Positions 44,400-54,762 of a DNA stretch of 64,000 nt are shown here, one piece after another. Each line of letters starts with the position of its first letter. The stretch's first letter is position 1. The notes under the pieces were generated by a model that was not told the origin of the DNA, searched no databases, and saw nothing but the letters and a program-made list of their open reading frames with translations. This DNA comes from Flavobacterium kayseriense (GTDB lineage Bacteria > Bacteroidota > Bacteroidia > Flavobacteriales > Flavobacteriaceae), in the NCBI RefSeq assembly GCF_014305095.1, contig NZ_JACRUI010000002.1, positions 581,582 through 645,581 on the forward strand. Direction: 5' to 3'. The translations under genes were made by a program, and so were the position numbers.

Positions 44400-44474
44400 G
44401 GGCGATTAGCTCAGCTGGTTCAGAGCACCTCGTTTACACCGAGGGGGTCGGGGGTTCGAACCCCTCATCGCCCA
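44400..44474 (+). tRNA. tRNA-Val (anticodon UAC)
   Basis: 75 nt with a full cloverleaf. Acceptor GGGCGAT/ATCGCCC, D arm GCTC-GAGC, anticodon stem CCTCG/CGAGG with loop TTTACAC (anticodon TAC), T arm GGGGG-TTCGAAC-CCCTC with one G-T pair, discriminator A. CCA is not encoded. A terminator with a GAAA loop follows directly. Confidence 0.97.
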
Positions 44475-44475
44475 C

Positions 44476-44509
44476 AAAAAACTCCTTAAGAAATTAAGGA
44501 GTTTTTTTA
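44476..44509 (+). terminator. tRNA-Val terminator
   Basis: ACTCCTTAA / TTAAGGAGT stem (9 bp, extended by A-T pairs) with a GAAA tetraloop and a 7-T run. Confidence 0.9.
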
Positions 44510-44689
44510 TTTTAAAGCAATAAGCTTTTAACGGATCAATAGGATTGAGTTCGTGTGAAGTTCAAAAGTTAGGAATTGCGCAAAAAGGTTAGATACTCCA
44601 AATCTAGATCAAGTACAAAAATCAAAGGCATTCACTTCCTAAACTACTTCAAAACAAAAAGCACTACAAATATTTAATCTCAGAATTAA

Positions 44690-44727
44690 ACAAAAAGAGT
44701 GCATCAATATCTTATCAATGCACTCTT
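44690..44727 (-). terminator. Terminator of murF
   Basis: Arms AAGAGTGCAT (44695-44704) and ATGCACTCTT (44718-44727) with a 13-nt loop. The A-run on the left is a U-tract for the minus strand, 23 bp after the murF stop. Confidence 0.75.
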
Positions 44728-44749
44728 CCATTAGTGTAAAAATCTCTAT

Positions 44750-46033
44750 TTAAAATAAGTTCAGAGTACGCTCTAAAGCCATACCTCTTGAACCTTTTAT
44801 TAAAATTGTACTATTTTCCACTTTCAAATTTTTAAAATAATCCGAGAAGTTTTCGAAAGATTTAAAAAACATCTTATTTTCTGCTTCAATACTATTCGCG
44901 TAAAAATCGGGACCTATAAAGTAGCAGAGACAGTTATTCGCCTTTGATAATCTAGCAATAATCGCATTATGCTCCTCTAAACTATCATGCCCTAACTCAA
45001 ACATATCACCAAGTACCATCACCTTACCATTACCTTCTAATTGAAGAAAATTATCTATTGCCACAGCCATACTACTAGGATTGGCATTGTACGCGTCAAG
45101 TATAATTTGGTTCGTTTCCTTTTTCAACATTTGTGACCTATTATTCTCTGGAACATAAGCTTCCAGTGCTTCTTTGATCTGCACATCATCAACTTTAAAG
45201 TATTTACCAATAGTTATAGCAGCATTCAAGTTATTTGCATTGTAAAGCCCTATTAAATGGGAAAAAATAGTTGTATAATCATAACGAACCGTAACAAAGG
45301 GATTAGCCTTTACATCAAGAATAGCAACATCCGCAGCCGCATTATTTAAACCAAAAGAATAGATCTTAATTTGATCCGACTTAAGCACCTGAATAGGATC
45401 GTCAAGATTCACAAAAACGAGTTTATTATTAGCCCTTAAGTTTTGATACATTTCACTTTTACCTTCAATAACCCCTTCTACCCCACCAAAACCCTCCAAA
45501 TGCGCTTTACCAAAATTTGTTATGTATCCATAATCCGGATCAGCCAAACCACAAAGAAATTCAATTTCCTTTTTATGATTAGCGCCCATTTCTACAATCC
45601 CTATTTCAGTATTGGAAGTAAAAGACAATAAGGTTAAAGGAACACCAATATGGTTATTTAAATTACCTACCGTGGCTTTAGTATTGTATTTTTTAGCCAA
45701 CACAACTTGTATCAGCTCTTTTGTTGTAGTCTTACCATTGCTACCTGTTAATGCGATAATTGGCAGCTTCAAATAAGCCCTGTGAAACTTCGCTAACGCC
45801 TGAAGCGCCACAAGACTATCTTCTACAATAACCGTACGGTCATCTATATAATAGGATTCGTTGTCAATAATAGCATAGCGCGCTCCTTTACTCAACGCTT
45901 CTGCGGCAAATGTATTTGCATCGAAATTATCACCCTTTATTGCTACAAATAAGCTACCTTCTCCAATTTTTCTAGTGTCGATAGAAACTGAATTGCACTT
46001 TAAAAACAAACTGTGAATAAAACTAATATCCAT
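44750..46033 (-). CDS. murF: UDP-N-acetylmuramoyl-tripeptide--D-alanyl-D-alanine ligase
   Basis: 427 residues. The Mur ligase P-loop is IALTGSNGKTTTKEL (about 95-109), the second-domain signature VEMGANHKKEI, and the third domain contains LDAYNANPSSM, the MurF version of the conserved stretch. It completes the cytoplasmic pentapeptide precursor by adding D-Ala-D-Ala. It lies downstream of gldJ on the same strand, separated by a hairpin. Confidence 0.95.
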   Translation of the reverse strand: MDISFIHSLFLKCNSVSIDTRKIGEGSLFVAIKGDNFDANTFAAEALSKGARYAIIDNESYYIDDRTVIVEDSLVALQALAKFHRAYLKLPIIALTGSNGKTTTKELIQVVLAKKYNTKATVGNLNNHIGVPLTLLSFTSNTEIGIVEMGANHKKEIEFLCGLADPDYGYITNFGKAHLEGFGGVEGVIEGKSEMYQNLRANNKLVFVNLDDPIQVLKSDQIKIYSFGLNNAAADVAILDVKANPFVTVRYDYTTIFSHLIGLYNANNLNAAITIGKYFKVDDVQIKEALEAYVPENNRSQMLKKETNQIILDAYNANPSSMAVAIDNFLQLEGNGKVMVLGDMFELGHDSLEEHNAIIARLSKANNCLCYFIGPDFYANSIEAENKMFFKSFENFSDYFKNLKVENSTILIKGSRGMALERTLNLF

Positions 46034-46052
46034 CTGTAAATGATTTAAAAAT

Positions 46053-46078
46053 AAAAAGCCCTAATCAAAGGGCTTTTT
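46053..46078. terminator. Hairpin between gldJ and murF
   Basis: AAAAAGCCCT / AGGGCTTTTT (10 bp), 6-nt loop, symmetric A and T tracts. On the minus strand it sits after the gldJ stop and 20 bp before murF, so it should reduce read-through into murF. Confidence 0.75.
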
Positions 46079-46099
46079 AGTACTGTATTATAAAAAAAA

Positions 46100-47782
46100 T
46101 TAATTTCTAGGTGTTTTTCTTTTCTCTGCTTTTGGACCAACTTTAGACATAGCACATCTAAAACCTATGTAATCTGTCGCCATGTCTTGCGGGAAATATC
46201 TCCTTTGAGCAGGGTCTAACCAGTAGGCTCTATCTCTCCAAGAACCTCCTTTATAAACTCGAACTTCATCGTTTATCAAAGTAGTTCTTTTGCTTGATCT
46301 ATCATACTTTCTAACCATCAATCCCAAACTATCCGTTGTGACATTGTGCTTAGGAGAGTTATACATCTTATCTATCTTCTTATCAGCATCATCAGATTCT
46401 GATTCTCCAAAATTATAATACTTTGAAGATTGTTTATCACCGTCACGGTAATTCACATTATTACTTTTGCTAAAGTTTTGCCTTAAGTACGTTTCTTTTT
46501 CATCTACAGGAACTTGTGCGATCTGACCTGGAAAACTACGAACAATTATCTTACCATTACTCAAGGTATCTCTTTTCATGTTCTCTGTAGTAACTATCTC
46601 TACCTTGCCATCAGCTCCAATCTTATTTTTCGAGTACATATTACCTCTAAAATAATTGAAATCATTTCCTTCATTATCAATTATAGGACGATACACATCT
46701 AGTACCCATTCAGCAACGTTACCAGCCATATCATAAAGCCCAAAGTCATTTGCTGGATATTTTTTAACTTCATTTGTAATATCTGCACCATCATCTGACC
46801 ATCCAGCTATTCCACCGTAATCACCATTACCTTGTTTGAAGTTAGCTAATTGATCTCCTTTAGATTGTCTTTTACCTGATCGAGTATAACTACCAGACCA
46901 TGGATATTTTTTCTGCCCCTTATATATATTGTACTCTCTTTGACCAACATCTGCAGCTGCAGCGTACTCCCATTCTGCCTCAGTAGGAAGTCTATACTCT
47001 GGCAATAATATTCCTGATGAACGTTGAGCATAAACATTTTTAGGCTCAGCAACTGTACCATCTTTACCCGCTTTTGGTGATTTTCTTGCGCCCTTCGCCC
47101 CCTTTAACACAATTTCTTCATTACCACCGTAAGTCATTGTTGGAGCAGCTAAGTACGTATCTGTACTAAAAGTACTCTCTGCTGAAACGTCATTCGTTTT
47201 AGCATTTTTCTTTAAATATCCCTTTTTCTCAAGTATAGCTTCGTTTACACGATCTGTTCTCCATTTACTAAATTCAACCGCTTGAATCCAATTAACACCT
47301 ACGACTGGGTAATCAGCATAAGAAGGATGTCTCAAGTAGTTGTTAGTCATGGTTTCATTATACCCTAATCTATTTCTCCATACCAAAGTATCTGGCGAAG
47401 CTCCTTCATAAATATATCGGTAACTTTCTTCTTCAGGGGGAAAAACTCCTTTTAACCAATCTAAATATTCTAAATACATAAAGTTGGTAACTTCTGTTTC
47501 ATCCATGTAAAAAGATTGAACGTGCTGCTGAGTTGGAGTATTATTCCAATCATGCATCACATCATCCTGAACTTTACCCATGGTGAAAGTACCTCCTTCA
47601 ACGAAAACTAGACCAGGTCCAGCTTCTTGCTTTTTAGCAGCTTGCATTTTTTTACTATCAACATTCCATCCTGTTCCTCTAGACGTATTTTTAGAACTAG
47701 ACTTTTTACTACAACTAGCAAAACCTATGACCATAAGCATTGACAACATCAATCGTAAGGCTATAATTTTGTTTACTTTCAT
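46100..47782 (-). CDS. gldJ: Gliding motility lipoprotein GldJ
   Basis: 560 residues, matching the known length of F. johnsoniae GldJ (about 561). A lipoprotein signal with the cysteine at residue 24 (VIGFASC) is followed by a formylglycine-generating-enzyme/sulfatase-modifying fold (FVEGGTFTMG; EYRLPTEAEWEYAA; NDFGLYDMAGNVAEWVLDVY; GGSWRDRAYWL; YIGFRCA). It is needed for gliding and for stability of other Gld proteins, probably on the periplasmic face. It is divergent from porU, as in F. johnsoniae. A weak promoter (TTG-N19-TATATTGC) lies in the intergenic region. Confidence 0.95.
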   Translation of the reverse strand: MKVNKIIALRLMLSMLMVIGFASCSKKSSSKNTSRGTGWNVDSKKMQAAKKQEAGPGLVFVEGGTFTMGKVQDDVMHDWNNTPTQQHVQSFYMDETEVTNFMYLEYLDWLKGVFPPEEESYRYIYEGASPDTLVWRNRLGYNETMTNNYLRHPSYADYPVVGVNWIQAVEFSKWRTDRVNEAILEKKGYLKKNAKTNDVSAESTFSTDTYLAAPTMTYGGNEEIVLKGAKGARKSPKAGKDGTVAEPKNVYAQRSSGILLPEYRLPTEAEWEYAAAADVGQREYNIYKGQKKYPWSGSYTRSGKRQSKGDQLANFKQGNGDYGGIAGWSDDGADITNEVKKYPANDFGLYDMAGNVAEWVLDVYRPIIDNEGNDFNYFRGNMYSKNKIGADGKVEIVTTENMKRDTLSNGKIIVRSFPGQIAQVPVDEKETYLRQNFSKSNNVNYRDGDKQSSKYYNFGESESDDADKKIDKMYNSPKHNVTTDSLGLMVRKYDRSSKRTTLINDEVRVYKGGSWRDRAYWLDPAQRRYFPQDMATDYIGFRCAMSKVGPKAEKRKTPRN

Positions 47783-47994
47783 ACTATTTATAAGGTGAGA
47801 TTTTTAGGTGACGCAATATAATAATTAACCATTAACCTGCAATACCGAATTAATTAAATTTATCTTCTTGCTCTATATTAAGCAAATTATACAAATCAAA
47901 CGCAAATTTATACTATTTATTATTTATTTTTCTAGTAAAAGACATATTTTTACCTAATTTAATAAATTATAATTCATACTATTTTACCAAAATA

Positions 47995-50900
47995 ATGCGA
48001 AATTTATTTTTATGTATACTATTCTTACTTTCTATAAGCACACTAGCTCAAAATAGTGGCACGATAACGATTAAATGGAATCAAAAAACAGAAATGCAGT
48101 TTGGTGACAGTACCCTAAATATACCGCAATTCGAAGGTACATCGTACCTCTATGACACTCCTTCTAGAACCATTCTTTACAGTAGCACAATAAACATTAA
48201 TACTTCGACCCAAAACAATAAAATAGTTTTGAGCGATATCGTTTATGAAAACATTTCAAATACACAACTAGGTGATTTACCTATAGAAAATATTCCCAGC
48301 ACGCCAGAACCAAAACTTAGTACCTATACTGCACGAAATAGTACTCAAACTTTTTTCACAGTTTCACCTATTATAAATGATGAAACAGGCGTAAAGCGTA
48401 TTACCTCTTTCTCATATCAATTAATAGGTAGTAACACATCTAAAACAACAGCAACGAATAGAACAAGTAGCGGAATAACAAACTCGGTGCTGGCATCAGG
48501 GGATTGGTATCGCTTTTATATCGAAAAATCAGGAGTCTATAAAATTTCAAAAAAATTCTTAGACGATTTAGGATTGAACACCAATTCTCTAGATCCCAAA
48601 AAAATTAGCTTGTACGGGAATGGAGGCAGAATGCTGCCATTATCCAATAGTATAGATTACCCTATTGACCTATTGGAGAACGCTATCAAAATAATAGGAG
48701 AAGAAGACGGCAAGTTCGACAATGAAGATTATATTTTATTTTATGCTGAAGGTATTGAAAATTGGAATTCAGAAAGCAACACAAATCTCAACTTGTACGA
48801 CACCAAATCATACTACTATATTACAATATCTGGATCAAAAGGAAAAAGAATACAAGAATACAACCAACCTCAAGGCAATAGCACTCTTCAAATAAGCACT
48901 TTTGATGATTACCAGTTTCACGAACAAGACCTAATAAACATTAGTCGCTTAGGTAGACAATGGTTTGGTGAATCATTTGATTTTAATTCAGATCAAGAAT
49001 TTACATTTAACTTTCCAAACATAGATAGCTCTGTACCACTAAAAATTAGAGCAACATTCGCAGCAGCAGCTTTCACACCTACCTCATTTACAGTAAATAC
49101 AAATGGCCAAAATACAGCATCAATAAATATTGGTGCGATTACAGCAAATTCTGGCATTAATTTTAATACTGCATCTTTACCCAGTAATACGACAGCAACA
49201 GGCAGTGAAGCCACCAAAATTAAAATCTCCTACAACAACAATGGCGTTCCGGGTTCTAAAGGCTATCTTGACTATATAAGCGTAATTGCAAAGAGAAAAC
49301 TACAAGGTTATGGTAAGCAATTCCGTTTTCAATATGATCTAGCAGTAAGCAGTTCAGGAATTGCCCAATACACTATTAATAATGCGGCAGGAATAGCGGA
49401 GGTATGGGACATCACTAATTTAGCAGACCTAACTAAGATAGAAAACAACAAACAAGATTCTTTTTCTTTTAAGTCCGAATTAGGAGTTATAAAAAAATAT
49501 ATCGCAATTGATCCTTTAGATTATTATAGTCCCTTAAAAGAAAATAGATCAAAAGTTACTAATCAAAACATTAAAGGAACTATTTTTAAAAACAACCAAG
49601 GGCTATTCACAGATGTTGATTATGTGATTATTACTCCGAATTCCTTAGTAACTCAAGCTGAAAAACTAGCTAATTTTCACCGGTCTTATTCAATGCTAAA
49701 CGTTAAGGTTATTTCAACCGAGACAATCTATCAAGAGTTCTCTGCGGGAAAACAAGATATTGCAGCAATTCGCAACTGCATAAAGTATATATATGATAAC
49801 GCATCAACACCAGACAAAAAACTAAAATACATTAACCTCTTTGGAGATGCTTCCTATGATTATAAAAATAGAACTCCAAACAACAGCAACATTGTACCAA
49901 TATACCACGCTTTAAATAGTAATTCAATAGGAGAATCTTGTTTTGCCTCTGATGATTTTTATGGGTTAATGGACAGTAATGAAGGAAATATAATTTCATT
50001 TTTTGGAGGAATAGATATTACAGTCGGACGTATGCTCGTGAATGATGCCTTACAAGCGGACGAAATGGTTAATAAAGTTTTACAATACCATGATGCGAAG
50101 TCGTTAGGTAACTGGCGAAACAATGTTGTTATTATAGCTGATGATTCAGATATCACATCTGATGTAAGTATACAAAACAAACAAAACAATCTAGCTGATT
50201 TGATTACTGTTAAAAAACCATTTTTCAACATAAATAAAATTATTTTAGACTCATACACTCAGGAGGCATCTGCCGGAGGATTCCGTTATCCAAAAGCGAG
50301 AACCGACATATTCAATGCATTCGAAAAAGGGGCTTTAATCTTTAATTACCTTGGCCATGGAGGCGAGGACGGGCTTGCTTCTGAAAGAATTTGGGAAAAA
50401 TCGGATAGTCAAAACTTAAACAATCAATTTAAATTCCCTTTATTCATTACTATTACTTGCGAATTTTCCCGTTTTGACAATCCGACTAGGCCTACGGCAG
50501 GAGAATTTACGTATTGGAATCCAAAAGGAGGCGCCATCGCCATGATTACCACTATTAGAGAAATATCACAATTTAATGGCGAAATTTTCAACGATAGACT
50601 TACCGCAAGTCTTTTATCATACGATTCTAATCAAGATGTGTCAATTGCAGAAGCCTTAAGAATCGCTAAAAACAACAATCCAAACTCCTCAACGAATGTT
50701 GTCTTTTACATAGGTGATCCCGCTATTAAACTAGCTATCCCGAAGCCAAAAATTAGGTTGACGAAAGTAAATGACATTCCTGTTTCTCAGCAAATAGATG
50801 ACTTTAAATCCCTCGGACGAATTAAGCTATCTGGGGAACTAACCGACGAAAACAACAACCTACTAACGGATTACAATGGAGATGTTGCTACTGCTATATT

Positions 50901-51828
50901 TGATAAAAACATTACAAGAACAACCTTTAACAATGATAACAATAGTCCCGCTATGAACTTCACCACACTAGGAGAAACTATATTTAGAGGTAACGCATCA
51001 GTAGTAAATGGGCTGTTTGAGTTTAATTTTGTTGTACCTAGAGATATTAGAATCCCCTTAAATAATGGGAGAATTAGTTTTTACGCTACCAAATCAGGAA
51101 CAAATGAGAACCAAACAGGGTACGATACAACAATAAAAATTGGAGGGATAAACGAAAATGCCGCTCAAGACAATATTAGCCCAAAAGTGAAGTTATATAT
51201 GAATGATGACACATTTGTATCGGGAGGCATAACGAATAGTTCACCGTTTTTATTAGCATTACTTGAGGATGAAAACGGAATAAACACCGCTAGCGGAATA
51301 GGACACGATATAACAGCTGTTTTAGATGGAGATGTTAGTAATCCATTTGTACTGAATGATTACTATCAAACAGACACAAACGATTTCACTAAGGGCACCT
51401 TACGTTTTCCTTTAAGAAATATTGCTCCTGGATTACACACTGTTACCTTTAAAGTGTGGGATGTTTATAACAACCCAACAACAGTGGAGCTTCAGTTTTT
51501 AGTAGTTTCAGATGAAGGTATAACATTGACACATGTACTTAACTATCCGAATCCATTTGTAAATTACACTGAATTCTGGTTTACTCACAATAGACCATTT
51601 GAACCATTAGAGATACAGATACAAGTACTAACTGTTACAGGAAAAATTGTTTGGTCTAAAAACCAAGTAGTAACCACAGAAGGTTTTTTATCTAGAGATA
51701 TTGTGTGGGACGGCAGAGACGATTTTGGAGAAAAAATAGGAAAAGGAGTTTACATCTATAAATTAACTGTAAAATCAAGCCTTACTAATAAGAAAGCAGA
51801 AAAGTTTGAAAAACTTGTAATACTTTAA
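47995..51828 (+). CDS. porU: Type IX secretion C-terminal signal peptidase PorU
   Basis: 1277 residues. A signal peptide (FLLSISTLAQ), then a gingipain-like C25 cysteine protease domain with the catalytic His788 in YLGHGGEDG and Cys822 in TITCEFSRF, and a C-terminal type A sorting domain (HVLNYPNPF; EKIGKGVYIYKLTV). PorU is the sortase-like protease that removes the C-terminal signal from type IX cargo and links it to the surface, working with PorV. It is divergent from gldJ and next to porV, matching the F. johnsoniae order. Confidence 0.95.
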   Translation: MRNLFLCILFLLSISTLAQNSGTITIKWNQKTEMQFGDSTLNIPQFEGTSYLYDTPSRTILYSSTININTSTQNNKIVLSDIVYENISNTQLGDLPIENIPSTPEPKLSTYTARNSTQTFFTVSPIINDETGVKRITSFSYQLIGSNTSKTTATNRTSSGITNSVLASGDWYRFYIEKSGVYKISKKFLDDLGLNTNSLDPKKISLYGNGGRMLPLSNSIDYPIDLLENAIKIIGEEDGKFDNEDYILFYAEGIENWNSESNTNLNLYDTKSYYYITISGSKGKRIQEYNQPQGNSTLQISTFDDYQFHEQDLINISRLGRQWFGESFDFNSDQEFTFNFPNIDSSVPLKIRATFAAAAFTPTSFTVNTNGQNTASINIGAITANSGINFNTASLPSNTTATGSEATKIKISYNNNGVPGSKGYLDYISVIAKRKLQGYGKQFRFQYDLAVSSSGIAQYTINNAAGIAEVWDITNLADLTKIENNKQDSFSFKSELGVIKKYIAIDPLDYYSPLKENRSKVTNQNIKGTIFKNNQGLFTDVDYVIITPNSLVTQAEKLANFHRSYSMLNVKVISTETIYQEFSAGKQDIAAIRNCIKYIYDNASTPDKKLKYINLFGDASYDYKNRTPNNSNIVPIYHALNSNSIGESCFASDDFYGLMDSNEGNIISFFGGIDITVGRMLVNDALQADEMVNKVLQYHDAKSLGNWRNNVVIIADDSDITSDVSIQNKQNNLADLITVKKPFFNINKIILDSYTQEASAGGFRYPKARTDIFNAFEKGALIFNYLGHGGEDGLASERIWEKSDSQNLNNQFKFPLFITITCEFSRFDNPTRPTAGEFTYWNPKGGAIAMITTIREISQFNGEIFNDRLTASLLSYDSNQDVSIAEALRIAKNNNPNSSTNVVFYIGDPAIKLAIPKPKIRLTKVNDIPVSQQIDDFKSLGRIKLSGELTDENNNLLTDYNGDVATAIFDKNITRTTFNNDNNSPAMNFTTLGETIFRGNASVVNGLFEFNFVVPRDIRIPLNNGRISFYATKSGTNENQTGYDTTIKIGGINENAAQDNISPKVKLYMNDDTFVSGGITNSSPFLLALLEDENGINTASGIGHDITAVLDGDVSNPFVLNDYYQTDTNDFTKGTLRFPLRNIAPGLHTVTFKVWDVYNNPTTVELQFLVVSDEGITLTHVLNYPNPFVNYTEFWFTHNRPFEPLEIQIQVLTVTGKIVWSKNQVVTTEGFLSRDIVWDGRDDFGEKIGKGVYIYKLTVKSSLTNKKAEKFEKLVIL

Positions 51829-51844
51829 TAAAATACTATATTTG
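51815..51844 (+). promoter_or_regulatory. Internal promoter of porV (TTG-N19-TATATTTG)
   Basis: -33 TTG at 51815-51817, inside the last codons of porU, and -7 TATATTTG at 51837-51844. Spacing is 19 nt. It gives porV expression independent of porU. Confidence 0.75.
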
Positions 51845-51867
51845 TTTAATGATTTTTAATATCCAAA

Positions 51868-53064
51868 ATGAAAAAAATATTATTTTTATTGGCATGTGTA
51901 CACTTACTTCAAGGCGTTAAAGCTCAGGAGAGAGTGATCACTACAGCAATCCCGTTTTTACTTGTTGCTGCTGATGCAAGAGCTGCAGGAATGGCAGATA
52001 ATGGTGTCGCTACTTCAGCAGATGCATTTTCGCAACAGTGGAATCCTGCAAAATATGCTTTCGCTACTGACCAACAAGGTCTATCTGTTAGTTATACACC
52101 TTATTTAACAGGTTTAGCAAACGACATCTCGTTGGGCCAAGCGACCTACTACAACAAAATCAGTGAAAGAGCAGCCTTTGGAGGGAGTTTACGCTATTTT
52201 GGTTTTGGAGACATTGAATTACGTCAAACGAGTGACCCTACTGAAGATGTTAGAATAGTTTCTCCAAACGAATTTTCATTGGACGGATCATACTCTTTAA
52301 AACTAAGCGAGAAATTCTCTATGGCGGTAGCAGGCCGATACATTCGTTCTAACTTAAAAGTAGGTACCGATACTGGTGATGCAACAGCCGCAAATACATT
52401 TGGAATAGATATTGCTGGATTCTATCAATCGGAGGAGATAGCCTATGACCAATTTAACGGTAGATGGAGAGCTGGTTTTAATCTTCAAAACTTAGGTCCA
52501 AAAATAAGTTATGATAATGACGACATCAACACCAATTTCATTCCGGCTAATTTAAGATTAGGAACAGGATTTGACTTTATCTTAGATGACTATAATAAGG
52601 TGGGCTTAAATGTGGAAATAACTAAACTTCTGGTTCCAACGCCTCAAGTTGGTTACAACGGATCCACTTATACAGGAAAAGACATCAATAATGATGGCAC
52701 TGTAGATGCAACAGATTTTGATCTTGCTACTCAAGATTACAAATCTATTGGCTGGGTATCTGGACTTTTCAAATCTTTTGGAGACGCACCTGATGGTGTA
52801 AAAGAGGAAATAAAAGAACTTACTTATTCTGTAGGAGCAGAATACTCTTATCAAGATTCATTTGCAATGCGACTTGGATATTTTCACGAAAGCCCTGAAA
52901 AAGGAGCGAGGAGATTTTTCTCATTAGGAGCTGGATTCAAATACACCTCTGTAAATATTGATGTCTCTTACTTATTTTCTGCTTCGAAAGTACCAAACCC
53001 ACTAGAAAACACACTTCGTTTTTCTCTCACATTTAACTTTGGAGACAAATACGAAACCTATTAA
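51868..53064 (+). CDS. porV: Type IX secretion outer-membrane protein PorV (LptO)
   Basis: 398 residues. Signal peptide (LLQGVKAQ), then a FadL-like beta-barrel with many aromatic-girdle strands (SLRYFGFGDIEL; DVSYLFSASKVPNPLENTLRFSLTFNFG at the end). The start of the mature protein (ITTAIPFLLVAADARAAGMAD) is typical of PorV. PorV shuttles type IX substrates with type A signals to PorU. Has its own promoter within porU. Confidence 0.95.
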   Translation: MKKILFLLACVHLLQGVKAQERVITTAIPFLLVAADARAAGMADNGVATSADAFSQQWNPAKYAFATDQQGLSVSYTPYLTGLANDISLGQATYYNKISERAAFGGSLRYFGFGDIELRQTSDPTEDVRIVSPNEFSLDGSYSLKLSEKFSMAVAGRYIRSNLKVGTDTGDATAANTFGIDIAGFYQSEEIAYDQFNGRWRAGFNLQNLGPKISYDNDDINTNFIPANLRLGTGFDFILDDYNKVGLNVEITKLLVPTPQVGYNGSTYTGKDINNDGTVDATDFDLATQDYKSIGWVSGLFKSFGDAPDGVKEEIKELTYSVGAEYSYQDSFAMRLGYFHESPEKGARRFFSLGAGFKYTSVNIDVSYLFSASKVPNPLENTLRFSLTFNFGDKYETY

Positions 53065-53136
53065 TTCAACCGATATTTTAAAATAATTATCCAAATTTCA
53101 GCTTATGAGATTTGGATTTTTTTTCCTTAACATACT

Positions 53137-53619
53137 ATGAAAAACATTACCATTACAACTGACCTAACCGTATATAATTCAATAAACGAATTACCAAAAG
53201 CTACTCAGCAACTTCTGGAGCAGGCAATCGCTATCAGAAAAAAAGCGTACGCACCCTACTCAAAATTCAGGGTTGGTGCTGCTATTTTATTAGATAACGG
53301 AGAAGTTATCTTAGGATCTAACCAAGAAAATGCTGCATACCCTTCTGGACTATGTGCTGAAAGAGTAGCCATATTTTACGCTGGTTCTATGTATCCAGAA
53401 GCAAAAATTGTACAAATGGCAATTACCGCAGCCTCAGACACTACTAAAACCGAAACCCCTATTCCACCATGTGGCGCTTGTAGACAATCTATTGCTGAAT
53501 ACGAAATTAAGCAAGACAGTCCTATCGAAATATACTTTATGGGTGAATCTGGTGATATCTACAAGTCCAATTCTTTAAAAAACTTATTACCATTAATGTT
53601 TGATAAAAACTTCCTATAA
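53137..53619 (+). CDS. cdd: Cytidine deaminase
   Basis: 160 residues. Zinc/catalytic motifs SGLCAERVAIFY (Cys-Ala-Glu) and PPCGACRQSIAEY are complete. It deaminates cytidine and deoxycytidine to uridine in pyrimidine salvage. Same strand as porV, 72 bp apart. Confidence 0.94.
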   Translation: MKNITITTDLTVYNSINELPKATQQLLEQAIAIRKKAYAPYSKFRVGAAILLDNGEVILGSNQENAAYPSGLCAERVAIFYAGSMYPEAKIVQMAITAASDTTKTETPIPPCGACRQSIAEYEIKQDSPIEIYFMGESGDIYKSNSLKNLLPLMFDKNFL

Positions 53620-53667
53620 AAAAACTAAAAATTGGCTTTTTAATTTTAGTTCTCAGTTGGAATGTCT

Positions 53668-53675
53668 TATTTTTG
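53668..53675 (+). promoter_or_regulatory. -7 box TATTTTTG of pdhA
   Basis: A TAnnTTTG match 86 nt before the pdhA ATG. No -33 TTG at the exact spacing. Confidence 0.45.
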
Positions 53676-53761
53676 CGATTCGCAAACTTGGATGAGGAAC
53701 TTTTTTGCGTTATGGGTACTAATTGATAACACAATAAAACTTTAGCAAAAGAACATTAGAG

Positions 53762-54760
53762 ATGAAAGAAGTTACAAAAGAGGTATATTTAAAGTGGTAT
53801 GAAGATATGCTACTGTGGAGAAAGTTTGAAGACAAACTTGCAGCGTTATACATACAACAAAAAGTAAGAGGTTTTCTTCACTTGTACAATGGCCAAGAAG
53901 CGGTCCTTGCCGGAGCATTACATGCAATGGATTTAACTAAGGACAAAATGATTACAGCTTATAGAAATCACGTACAACCAATTGGTATGGGTGTAGATCC
54001 TAAACGTGTAATGGCTGAACTTTTAGGAAAAGTAACTGGAACCTCTAAAGGAATGGGTGGTTCTATGCATATTTTCTCTAAGGAGCACCGTTTTTATGGT
54101 GGTCACGGAATCGTAGGAGGACAAATCCCTGTAGGAGCTGGTCTAGCTTTTGCTGATAAATATTTTGAAACTGGAGGAGTAACGATGACCTATTTTGGTG
54201 ATGGTGCTGCTCGTCAAGGTTCACTACACGAAGCTTTTAACATGGCTATGCTATGGAAGTTACCAGTAGTTTTTATTGTAGAAAACAATGGTTATGCTAT
54301 GGGAACTTCAGTAGAAAGAACTGCAAATCACACAGATATCTGGAAATTAGGTTTAGGATACGAAATGCCTTGCGGACCAGTTGATGGAATGAATCCTGTA
54401 AAAGTTGCTGAAGCAATGACTGAAGCAATTGACAGAGCACGTCGTGGAGACGGCCCAACTTTCTTAGAAATGAAAACGTATCGTTACAGAGGACACTCTA
54501 TGTCTGATGCCCAATTATACCGTTCAAAAGAAGAAGTGGAAGAGTACAAAAAAATCGATCCAATTACACAAGTTTTAGATGTAATTATGGAAAACAAATA
54601 TGCTACCGAAGAAGAGATCGAAGTTATTGAACAAAGAGTGAAAGACCTAGTTCAAGAATGTGTAGATTTTGCTGAGGAATCAGATTACCCACCAGTACAG
54701 CAATTATACGATGTTGTATACGAACAAGAAAACTATCCATTTATCCCACATAAATTATAA
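53762..54760 (+). CDS. pdhA: Pyruvate dehydrogenase E1 component, alpha subunit
   Basis: 332 residues. The thiamine diphosphate motif (GDGAARQGSLHEAFNMA...NNGYAMGT) and the phosphorylation-loop-like RYRGHSMSDAQLYRSKEEV are characteristic of the alpha subunit. With E1 beta it decarboxylates pyruvate and reductively acetylates E2. The E2 gene follows 2 bp later. The beta subunit (pdhB) is not adjacent and must be elsewhere. Confidence 0.95.
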   Translation: MKEVTKEVYLKWYEDMLLWRKFEDKLAALYIQQKVRGFLHLYNGQEAVLAGALHAMDLTKDKMITAYRNHVQPIGMGVDPKRVMAELLGKVTGTSKGMGGSMHIFSKEHRFYGGHGIVGGQIPVGAGLAFADKYFETGGVTMTYFGDGAARQGSLHEAFNMAMLWKLPVVFIVENNGYAMGTSVERTANHTDIWKLGLGYEMPCGPVDGMNPVKVAEAMTEAIDRARRGDGPTFLEMKTYRYRGHSMSDAQLYRSKEEVEEYKKIDPITQVLDVIMENKYATEEEIEVIEQRVKDLVQECVDFAEESDYPPVQQLYDVVYEQENYPFIPHKL

Positions 54761-54762
54761 TT

